From positions 1 to 20,425 of the IMG/VR virus record IMGVR_UViG_3300024520_000602: DNA of 20,425 nucleotides; one strand, 5' to 3'. The stretch comes from a virus. Each line of letters starts with the position of its first letter. The first letter of the stretch is position 1. The notes under the pieces are model-generated. The model saw nothing but the letters and a program-made list of their open reading frames with translations, was not told where the DNA came from and made no database searches. Below are positions 15,323-20,425 of the stretch, piece by piece. The translations under genes and the position numbers were made by a program.

Positions 15323-16035
15323 GTGAGAAAAAAAAGAAAAACGATAGCAGCGACAACGCTGAAAACACCACGGCAGTAGCCCTCCCCCAACCGGCGGCGG
15401 GTTCTGTCAGTGGAGAAATAGAAACAAGCGACTTGGTTGTGCCATCCCTCAAGATGGCTGCGAAAACTGGCGAGTTGGGCGAACTATTCATGCCCGGTTC
15501 ACTGGTGCTAAACGCCGAGTACGCGCTGTACGGGGCGCGAGCCGATGAGCCAGAGAAGAAAAAGGAAGACCCGGTTTGGCTCACGGTTCTCCACGCGAAA
15601 AAATCCTACTACGAACACACCGAGTATGGGTCTGGTGCGATGCCCAAAACCGCCGACACGCTGGACGAAGTGCTGGCTCAAGGTGGCTCACTCGAATGGG
15701 GGAAGGACGGCGCGAAGCCAACATGGAACCCGCAAGTGTGTTGCACCGTGCTGGTACGAGGGGACGATGAAGCCTACTTCCCGTGGGAGTTCGGCGACCA
15801 CCGCTACGCTATGGCCCGCTGGATTCTCTCCAGCTTCAGCGCATACACAAACGCCGCCAAACCCATCCTCACCGCTGCGGCCCTAAACCTCCGCGCCGGT
15901 CTGGAATACGGAAGTTGGGGACTAACCTCGGCCCTCAAGAAAAAGGGGGCTAATAGCTGGTACATCCCAGTGCTAACCACTGGAGAGAAAAACGACGAAA
16001 AATTCGCCACTTGGGCGCGAGAACTTACCCGCTGA
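15319..16035 (+). CDS. Phage replication-module protein, possibly ssDNA-binding
   Basis: 238 residues from ATG 15319, which overlaps the nuclease stop; the in-frame upstream extension to 15118 was dropped because it runs through the nuclease frame. The N-terminal 35 residues are low-complexity (SEKKKKNDSSDNAENTTAVA). The body (DLVVPSLKMAAKTGELGELF, VLNAEYALYG, VWLTVLHAKKSYYEH, CCTVLVRGDDEAYFPWEFGD) is compact and strand-rich. A helix-rich part with KPILTAAALNLRAGLEYGSW follows. It sits between a recombination-type nuclease and the DNA polymerase, where phages often encode their single-strand-binding protein (DUF2815 in DUF2800 phages). That role is inferred from position; no diagnostic motif is visible. 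A hairpin and G-rich gap follow the stop. Confidence 0.55.
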   Translation: MSEKKKKNDSSDNAENTTAVALPQPAAGSVSGEIETSDLVVPSLKMAAKTGELGELFMPGSLVLNAEYALYGARADEPEKKKEDPVWLTVLHAKKSYYEHTEYGSGAMPKTADTLDEVLAQGGSLEWGKDGAKPTWNPQVCCTVLVRGDDEAYFPWEFGDHRYAMARWILSSFSAYTNAAKPILTAAALNLRAGLEYGSWGLTSALKKKGANSWYIPVLTTGEKNDEKFATWARELTR

Positions 16036-16039
16036 CGGA

Positions 16040-16071
16040 GGGGTTGAGTGGGTGACGGGGTGGCGGCGGGG
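16040..16071 (+). promoter_or_regulatory. G-quadruplex motif in the gap before the polymerase
   Basis: Four G-runs on the + strand (16040-16043, 16050-16052, 16057-16060, 16068-16071) are separated by loops of 6, 4 and 7 bases, matching the G3+N1-7 rule. The third and fourth runs also lie in the 5' arm of the adjacent hairpin, so the two structures exclude each other. The element lies just after the preceding stop (16033-16035). Regulatory meaning is inferred. Confidence 0.55.
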
Positions 16072-16103
16072 TTTATTGGTTTGCCCGTCGCTGCCCCCAT
16101 TTT
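16057..16103 (+). terminator. GC-rich stem-loop with short U-run before the polymerase gene
   Basis: GGGGTGGCGGCGGG (16057-16070) can pair with CCCGTCGCTGCCCC (16084-16097), a 14-bp stem with 3 G-U pairs and a 13-base loop, followed by CATTTT (16098-16103). The shape fits an intrinsic terminator with a modest U-run or a strong leader structure. It ends directly next to AAGGAG and the polymerase ATG. Confidence 0.55.
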
Positions 16104-16109
16104 AAGGAG

Positions 16110-17834
16110 ATGATCGCAATAGACTTCGAGACATATTACGACGCCGAATGCACCGTTAAGGGACTCGGCCCCGATGCTTATTGTCGCCATCCGAAATTCG
16201 ATCCCTACATGGTGTCACTCTACGGGGATGGGATTGATTATGTTGGGCCGACCCAAGATGCGCCTTGGTGCAATATCCCAGCCGACGCACCGTTCGTGGC
16301 CCATAATGCAGCGTTCGATTCCACGGTGTTCGAGGCGGCACAGCGCATGGGGTATATCCCCGGCGACTTAATTCCAACATGGGACTGCTCCGCAAATCTC
16401 GCCGTGTACATCCAATGCCCGCGCAATCTCAAAGGCTTCGCGGAACAAATGTTGGGGGTTAAACCTGACAAATCGGTGCGGGACAACATGAAGGGCAAGC
16501 TCCCCGCCGACCTAGACGAACCCGAACTCAAAGCCCTCATCGAATATGCCCGGTACGACTCCGTTTACTGTCACGAACTTTGGCGGCTTTATGAAAAGTA
16601 TTGGCCTTACCACGAAAGAATTTTAGCCCGCCACACCATGACCAGTGGGCAACGCGGCATTCAAATTGATAAACCGAAACTAGATGCCGGGGTCGAGGTA
16701 CTTTATGAGATCAAGGAAGCGGCGGGGAAGAAAGTCCCGTGGGCCGAGGACGAGGAACCCATCAACTCTCTCAAACAACTCAAGATTTTTTGCGCCAAGG
16801 AAGACATACCGGCTCCAGTTAGCACCAACCAGAACGAACCAGAGTGTGTGGAATGGGAGGCCGAGTATGGTGACAAGTACCCGGTAGTGGCTGCGCTGCG
16901 CGATTGGCGAAAATCCAACCGGCTACTCCGGTTATTCCAGACCGTGAATACTCGACTGCGCGACGATGGAACGATGCCGTTTGGCCTCAAATACTTTGGC
17001 GCAACCCTCACGGGGCGTTGGTCAGGCGACACCGGCCTAAATATGCAGAATCTCCCACGGGGCGAGAGCTTCGGGATCGACACTCGCAGCTTGTTCATTC
17101 CACGGCCCGGCAAGAAATTTATCATTTGTGATCTGGCGCAGATCGAACCCCGCGTCATGGCGTGGCTCACCGACAACACCGAGATGATGGACTACGTTCG
17201 CAAAGGCGAGGACATCTACACCGCTCATGCGCTCTCTACGATGGGGCTGGACAAGGTGGACAAGGAAGCCCGGCAACTCGCCAAGATTCGGGTGCTGGGC
17301 TTGGGCTATGGATGTGGGGCCGCTCGATTCAAACAGATCGCCGATAATTGGGGCGTGACGCTATCCAGTGACGAGGCTGAACACACCGTCAAGGAGTACC
17401 GGCGCACGAATCCAGAAATCCTCAAGTTTTGGAGGCAACGGGAACGAGAATTTAAGAACGACGTAAACGAGAATCACTATTACGAACTCCCAAGCGGGCG
17501 GCACATTTGCTACTTCAATGTGCGCTACAAAAGCGACCAGTGGTTTGCCTCCATCACGCGGGGCGCAACTCCACGCCACTGGTATGGTGGGAAGCTGGCC
17601 GAGAATGTTGTGCAAGCCACCGCCCGCGACATATTTGCAGAACATTATTATGCGATTGTGCGAGCCGGGTTCGAGGTTATGTGGACAGTCCACGATGAGA
17701 TTATTGTGGAGGTTGACGAGGACGATACACAAGCCCGCGCCGAGATTCAGAATTTAATGTGCCGCACTCCAGAGTGGATCAAGGGATGCCCCGTTGCGGC
17801 AGAGGCATACGAGACGAAAGCATACACGAAATGA
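16110..17834 (+). CDS. polA: Family A DNA polymerase with 3'-5' exonuclease
   Basis: 574 residues from ATG 16110, the only standard start after the in-frame stop at 16053; AAGGAG (16104-16109) touches the ATG with no spacer, which is unusual. The exonuclease domain has D5/E7 in IDFETYY, AHNAAFD (D70) and YARYD (Y146, D150). The polymerase domain has TGRWSGDTGLNMQNLPR, motif A CDLAQIEPR (D341, E346), motif B RQLAKIRVLGLGYG (R388, K392) and motif C VHDE (H528-E530). The position equal to E. coli Phe762 is Leu396. There is no 5'-3' exonuclease domain, as in T7-like enzymes, and the protein is shorter than T7 gp5. It replicates the phage genome; its stop overlaps the next ATG (ATGA). Confidence 0.96.
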   Translation: MIAIDFETYYDAECTVKGLGPDAYCRHPKFDPYMVSLYGDGIDYVGPTQDAPWCNIPADAPFVAHNAAFDSTVFEAAQRMGYIPGDLIPTWDCSANLAVYIQCPRNLKGFAEQMLGVKPDKSVRDNMKGKLPADLDEPELKALIEYARYDSVYCHELWRLYEKYWPYHERILARHTMTSGQRGIQIDKPKLDAGVEVLYEIKEAAGKKVPWAEDEEPINSLKQLKIFCAKEDIPAPVSTNQNEPECVEWEAEYGDKYPVVAALRDWRKSNRLLRLFQTVNTRLRDDGTMPFGLKYFGATLTGRWSGDTGLNMQNLPRGESFGIDTRSLFIPRPGKKFIICDLAQIEPRVMAWLTDNTEMMDYVRKGEDIYTAHALSTMGLDKVDKEARQLAKIRVLGLGYGCGAARFKQIADNWGVTLSSDEAEHTVKEYRRTNPEILKFWRQREREFKNDVNENHYYELPSGRHICYFNVRYKSDQWFASITRGATPRHWYGGKLAENVVQATARDIFAEHYYAIVRAGFEVMWTVHDEIIVEVDEDDTQARAEIQNLMCRTPEWIKGCPVAAEAYETKAYTK

Positions 17835-18112
17835 AAACAGCACCACTAGACGATATATGCCGAAACAGACACAGCGGCAATGCGAACAGCATACGAGTAA
17901 ACCCGTCAGCGGCATTTAAAAAACGAGACAGGTCGAAAGTTTATGAAACCATTAAGCGTTGCGGGACGGGCATCACCTCCAAGGAAATCGCCAAGCTAAT
18001 GGATCGCCGGTTGAACTGTATAAGTGGTCGGATTTCCGAACTAAAACAGGCGGGGTTAGTAAAAGTTGACGGTAGACGCGGTGATTGCGGAATCCTCTAT
18101 GTTGAACGATGA
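17831..18112 (+). CDS. Winged helix-turn-helix protein
   Basis: 93 residues from ATG 17831, which overlaps the polymerase stop as ATGA; an in-frame upstream start at 17759 would lie inside the polymerase and is not needed. Residues 34-80 (RSKVYETIKRCGTGITSKEI, AKLMDRRLNCISGRISELKQ, AGLVKVDG) follow the winged helix-turn-helix plan: a helix, the 'TSKEIAKLM' recognition part, a second helix and then the wing. Small proteins of this kind in phage replication modules bind DNA and may act as regulators or origin-binding factors. The N-terminal 30 residues are basic and probably flexible. Coupling to the polymerase suggests a replication-linked job, not proven. Confidence 0.6.
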   Translation: MKTAPLDDICRNRHSGNANSIRVNPSAAFKKRDRSKVYETIKRCGTGITSKEIAKLMDRRLNCISGRISELKQAGLVKVDGRRGDCGILYVER

Positions 18113-18113
18113 C

Positions 18114-18257
18114 ATGGAATACGACTGTATAGACGAGGAACGAGAGGAGACTTGCCAGTATTGCAAAGGGCGCGGCTACATGACCGTGGACTCTGGCGGG
18201 GCAGGGCCAGCCTATGCGTGTCCAGATTGTTCCAGTGGGGAGGATGAGGATGAATGA
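18114..18257 (+). CDS. Small DnaJ-type zinc ribbon protein
   Basis: 47 residues from ATG 18114, one base after the stop of the winged-helix gene; ATG 18099 (five residues longer) is an alternative. The protein has CQYCKGRGY (C14, C17) and CPDC (C37, C40), a CxxCxGxG plus CxxC pair like one zinc module of DnaJ. Both ends are acidic (DCIDEEREE and SSGEDEDE). Such small zinc ribbons occur alone in many phages; in HMO-2011-type phages a DnaJ-like piece is found within the polymerase, so a free copy beside the polymerase is worth noting. Function is unknown. Its end overlaps the start of the next gene. Confidence 0.6.
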   Translation: MEYDCIDEEREETCQYCKGRGYMTVDSGGAGPAYACPDCSSGEDEDE

Positions 18258-18447
18258 CTTCGAGCATATCTGGCAAATTTATTGCGGCGTGCGCGGCCCA
18301 TACACCAAATATCAAGAGGAATACAGAGTTCTCGGCAACCCAATCAGAACAGAAACAGCCGCGCATTTGTTTTTCACAGTTCGAGACAAAAGCTATGAGG
18401 AAAACGCGGGCGCAGTTAGCCGAGTGATACTTGGTTTATGTATATGA
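18250..18447 (+). CDS. Small hypothetical protein
   Basis: 65 residues from ATG 18250, preceded by GGGGAGG (18237-18243) with about 6 bases of spacing; ATG 18244 lies too close to that SD. The sequence is MNDFEHIWQIYCGVRGPYTK to the end in AGAVSRVILGLCI. No membrane helix, metal site or known motif is visible. It overlaps the zinc-ribbon stop (18255-18257), and its own stop overlaps the next small ORF (ATGA at 18444-18447), so it is part of a coupled run of small genes behind the polymerase. I do not recognise it. Confidence 0.5.
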   Translation: MNDFEHIWQIYCGVRGPYTKYQEEYRVLGNPIRTETAAHLFFTVRDKSYEENAGAVSRVILGLCI

Positions 18448-18536
18448 TGAATAATTTTGCGGTGGCAGAACAACAACAAAACTCGCCAGTAAGAAAGGCT
18501 GGCTATACTTACGGTTTTGGGGTTTGGGCTAGGTAA
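18444..18536 (+). CDS. Very small ORF coupled to the previous gene, unknown
   Basis: 30 residues from ATG 18444 (or 18447) to TAA 18534-18536: starts MMNNFAVAEQQQNS and ends GYTYGFGVWAR. Its start overlaps the preceding stop as ATGATGA, the same coupling used by neighbouring genes, which is the main reason to list it. Composition is not obviously random (Gln run, aromatic C-terminus). It may be a real micropeptide or untranslated spacer. Confidence 0.35.
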   Translation: MMNNFAVAEQQQNSPVRKAGYTYGFGVWAR

Positions 18537-18550
18537 CAACCACCGCATAC

Positions 18551-18578
18551 CCCCGGCTCGCGTGTGCGATGACCGGGG
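18551..18578 (+). promoter_or_regulatory. Hairpin covering the SD of the coiled-coil gene
   Basis: CCCCGG (18551-18556) pairs exactly with CCGGGG (18573-18578). Inside, TCGC (18558-18561) pairs with GCGA (18566-18569) around a GTGT loop. The 3' strand contains most of GGGGAG (18575-18580), the SD of ATG 18590, and the loop side contains the alternative ATG 18569. Folding would hide the ribosome site. There is no U-run, so it is not a terminator. Confidence 0.5.
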
Positions 18579-18589
18579 AGACTTTAGAC

Positions 18590-18835
18590 ATGACTGAAAA
18601 CGAACAACACGAAATCGAAGTGCTGGAGGAACGAGTGCGCGACCTTGAACGCCAACTGGCGCAGGAGGAAGCATCACACTTAACTGAAGTGGAAACATTG
18701 AAGCACAACCACCAGACCGAGGTGGAAATATTGAAGCATGATCTCATGCGGGCCAACCTAAAGGGGCGGCTCCAACTCCAAGACGAGATCGCTGAACGCA
18801 GAACAGCCCGGCGGGCAGCACAATTCGCGGACTAA
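18590..18835 (+). CDS. Small coiled-coil protein
   Basis: 81 residues from ATG 18590, chosen over ATG 18569 because GGGGAG (18575-18580) is correctly spaced for it and because 18569 lies in the hairpin. Residues 3-60 have heptad-like Leu/Val/Glu spacing (HEIEVLEERVRDLERQLAQE) and contain two copies of an 11-residue unit, TEVETLKHNHQ and TEVEILKHDLM. The C-terminus is basic (RRTARRAAQFAD). Coiled-coil dimerisation with a basic tail suggests a DNA- or protein-bridging accessory of the replisome, but this is inference. The next gene starts directly after its stop. Confidence 0.6.
   Translation: MTENEQHEIEVLEERVRDLERQLAQEEASHLTEVETLKHNHQTEVEILKHDLMRANLKGRLQLQDEIAERRTARRAAQFAD
18683..18748 (+). 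repeat. Imperfect 33-bp tandem duplication in the coiled-coil gene
   Basis: Units 18683-18715 and 18716-18748 encode TEVETLKHNHQ and TEVEILKHDLM. They match at most bases through the first two thirds and then diverge, so this is an old internal duplication adding 11 residues (one hendecad) to the coil. Confidence 0.7.
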
Positions 18836-19666
18836 ATGCCAACCACTCTCCCTCCACGAATCAAAGACTGCCCATCTAGCGGCACGGGTGTTCATAAATG
18901 GATATTCCACGCCGCGTGTGTGTTGGACAAGGCGGGCTACGCCGATGCCGATATTGAGGAGTGGGTTGGGAAGCACTCTAGTCGCCGCCTCCAGACGGGC
19001 GAAGTCCAGAATGCCCTCAAAACAATCCGCAATTCCGTTGTCAAGGTGCGCCCCCGCTGGCCCTTCCCCAACCCCATTGACACTAAACGAATCGCCAACC
19101 TCGGCGGCGGCATGGATGCACTGGTGAACTCGTCGATGGTCGAGTGCGCGAATGCCGGGGAAGCACTCCAGCAATTATTCGAGGGCGACCCGCTGCTCTG
19201 CATTGGGTTGAGTTCCAGAGAATTTGCCACCAAGCCCCGCACCCTCTGGAACCCCTCTCGATACCAATTCATAGTCCCATCTCCCATGTCGGATAAGTGG
19301 GGCGAAACTCAAGCGGGCAAACGATCCCAACACACCCTCTCCAACACCGGCCCGCGCCACTACCTCGTTGTGGAATTTGACGAAGGCTCTCACGACTCCC
19401 ATGCCTCAATCATCCAACACCTAGCCCTCCACGCCCCCCTCTGCATGGCCGTGGACTCTGGAGGGAAGTCGATTCATGCTTGGTTCGATGTGCGAGAGCG
19501 GAGCGAGGCGGCTACGCGGAAATTCTTCCAGCTTGCCTGTCAACTCGGTGCAGACCCCGCCACTTGGACAAAATCTCAATTTGTAAGAATGCCCCAAGGT
19601 CGCCGGGCAAATGGCAACCTCCAAAAAATAATCCACTTCAACCCCCCAAAATATGCTCCCTTTTGA
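18836..19666 (+). CDS. AEP-like primase with PriCT-like N-terminus
   Basis: 276 residues, starting directly after the coiled-coil stop. Residues 1-70 (SSGTGVHKWIFHAACVLDKA then DADIEEWVGKHS) resemble a PriCT-type domain, here at the N-terminus. The C-terminal half has catalytic-type motifs of the archaeo-eukaryotic primase superfamily: LVVEFDEG (E180, D182), DSGGKSIHAWF (S208 to H214) and the closing FVRMPQGRRANGNLQKIIHF. The domain order and small size are unusual. The protein overlaps the next gene, a helicase-like ORF, by 14 bases, as expected for a primase-helicase pair. It would make RNA or DNA primers for the family A polymerase. Motif reading only; no structural check. Confidence 0.65.
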   Translation: MPTTLPPRIKDCPSSGTGVHKWIFHAACVLDKAGYADADIEEWVGKHSSRRLQTGEVQNALKTIRNSVVKVRPRWPFPNPIDTKRIANLGGGMDALVNSSMVECANAGEALQQLFEGDPLLCIGLSSREFATKPRTLWNPSRYQFIVPSPMSDKWGETQAGKRSQHTLSNTGPRHYLVVEFDEGSHDSHASIIQHLALHAPLCMAVDSGGKSIHAWFDVRERSEAATRKFFQLACQLGADPATWTKSQFVRMPQGRRANGNLQKIIHFNPPKYAPF

Positions 19667-20425
19667 AATATTCCACCATCCCTTATCGGGCCGATTCTTC
19701 ATGCGCGACAACCGCGAACGCTTCCTCTCCCTCAACGGCGATGCTGTTAAGAGGCAGTTAAAGCTGCGCGGGGTTCGAGGCGCGAAGTTGCAGGGCGAGA
19801 ATATGAGCGACGTTGATCGTGTGCTGGCTGAATGCACGCACGAATATTCCTGCGAATATGCCGGGCCACTCGCGGGCCACAAGGCTGGCGTGCTGATGTT
19901 TAAGGGTAATCGGGTGCTGGTTACGGACGATCCAGTTGTCATTAAGGGTGAGCCGCGCCCGTTTCCGATGGTTGAGAAAATCATCACTGAACTATTCCAC
20001 GCGGTTGATCCAGACCAACCCCAGCACGTTTTCGGGTGGCTCCACATGGCGCGGCTGATGATGAAAGCAGGGAAGCCCATGCCGGGGCAAGCACTCGTTA
20101 TGGCTGGCCCAAGAAATTGTGGCAAAAATCTATTCCAAGACCTGATCACTGAAATGCTGGGTGGCCGCGTTGCGAGGCCATATCGGTATATGACGGGGAA
20201 AAGCGAATTCAACGCTGATCTATTCCAAGCGGAACATCTGATGATAGCCGATGAAGCCCCCTATCAAGACATTGCATCGAGGCGGCTGTTTGGGACTCGA
20301 ATTAAGGATTTTGCAGTGAATCAATTCCAGAGTTGTCATGGCAAACACAAAGATGCCCTCACTCTCGCCCCATGTTGGCGACTCACGGTTTCCACGAATG
20401 ATGAATCCGAGAATTTGATAATGCT
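19653..20425 (+). CDS. SF3-like / DUF5906-type helicase, 3' end missing
   Basis: 257 residues visible from ATG 19653 to the window edge. The N-terminal 100 residues are a leader domain (FEIFHHPLSGRFFMRDNRER). The ATPase core begins near residue 145: Walker A is GPRNCGKN (G152, K158, N159), Walker B is LMIADE (D200, E201), and a sensor-type strand WRLTVSTNDE (N249) follows. These fit SF3-type phage and plasmid helicases paired with AEP-like primases. The Walker A Ser/Thr is replaced by Asn159. Just after Walker A comes LITEMLGGR, then YMTGKSEFNADLFQAEHL, a stretch I associate with marine phage members. The enzyme would unwind DNA at the fork; its C-terminus lies outside the window. Confidence 0.75.
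   Translation, partial: MLPFEIFHHPLSGRFFMRDNRERFLSLNGDAVKRQLKLRGVRGAKLQGENMSDVDRVLAECTHEYSCEYAGPLAGHKAGVLMFKGNRVLVTDDPVVIKGEPRPFPMVEKIITELFHAVDPDQPQHVFGWLHMARLMMKAGKPMPGQALVMAGPRNCGKNLFQDLITEMLGGRVARPYRYMTGKSEFNADLFQAEHLMIADEAPYQDIASRRLFGTRIKDFAVNQFQSCHGKHKDALTLAPCWRLTVSTNDESENLIM

Noticed and set aside
16703-17179. 158-residue minus-strand ORF
   Set aside because: Antisense to the DNA polymerase core; no motif and shadow-like composition.
19771-19785. GGTTCGA word resembling a tRNA T-loop
   Set aside because: It lies inside the helicase coding frame and no matching acceptor or anticodon stem surrounds it.
19421-20212. Long (263-residue) minus-strand ORF
   Set aside because: It is antisense to the primase and helicase genes, which have clear motifs; the product is rich in Ser, Pro and Arg, as expected of a shadow frame.

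Overview
The window is one strand-uniform block of a tailed double-stranded DNA phage genome or prophage. Every gene I can support is on the + strand, and genes are tightly packed, with many ATGA, TGATG or TAATG overlaps. The gene order (tail nozzle-like protein, appendage proteins, three successive ejection-type proteins, then integrase and a family A polymerase replication module) is that of a short-tailed, T7-like phage of the temperate, integrase-carrying kind common in aquatic virus collections. The host cannot be named from the sequence. Shine-Dalgarno (SD) motifs are clear at several starts. No tRNA, CRISPR array or insertion sequence was seen. Portal, capsid, terminase and endolysin genes must lie outside the window.

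Left part (1-868) is a lysis cassette: the tail of an unidentified gene, a one-membrane-segment small protein, a two-segment holin-like protein, and an overlapping pair resembling Rz/Rz1 spanins. A terminator-like hairpin with a U-run lies inside the first spanin gene.

868-11857 is the virion module: a nozzle or beta-propeller-like tail protein, three appendage or fibre-like proteins (one with an Ig-like region), a small protein in the slot where T7 has gp13, and three proteins of growing size (270, 400 and 1296 aa) that look like the internal or DNA-ejection proteins (positional analogues of T7 gp14, gp15 and gp16).

11863-14268 is an accessory and lysogeny segment: a PD-(D/E)XK nuclease-like protein, a tyrosine integrase, a ribbon-helix-helix regulator and a second small nuclease-like protein. 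No CI-like repressor or excisionase is visible.

14229-20425 is the replication module: a RecB/Cas4-like DUF2800 nuclease split into two overlapping genes, a possible single-strand-binding protein, a family A DNA polymerase with Leu at the position equal to E. coli Phe762, a run of very small genes (winged helix, DnaJ-type zinc ribbon, two unknowns), a coiled-coil protein, an archaeo-eukaryotic primase (AEP)-like primase with a PriCT-like N-terminus, and the start of an SF3-like helicase.

The most notable non-coding signals are hairpins in most of the few real gene gaps of the right half: before the integrase start, before the nuclease at 13900, before the polymerase (where a G-quadruplex motif overlaps the hairpin) and before the coiled-coil gene (where it covers the SD). 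The split Fe-S nuclease and the intragenic terminator-like element are the other main leads.
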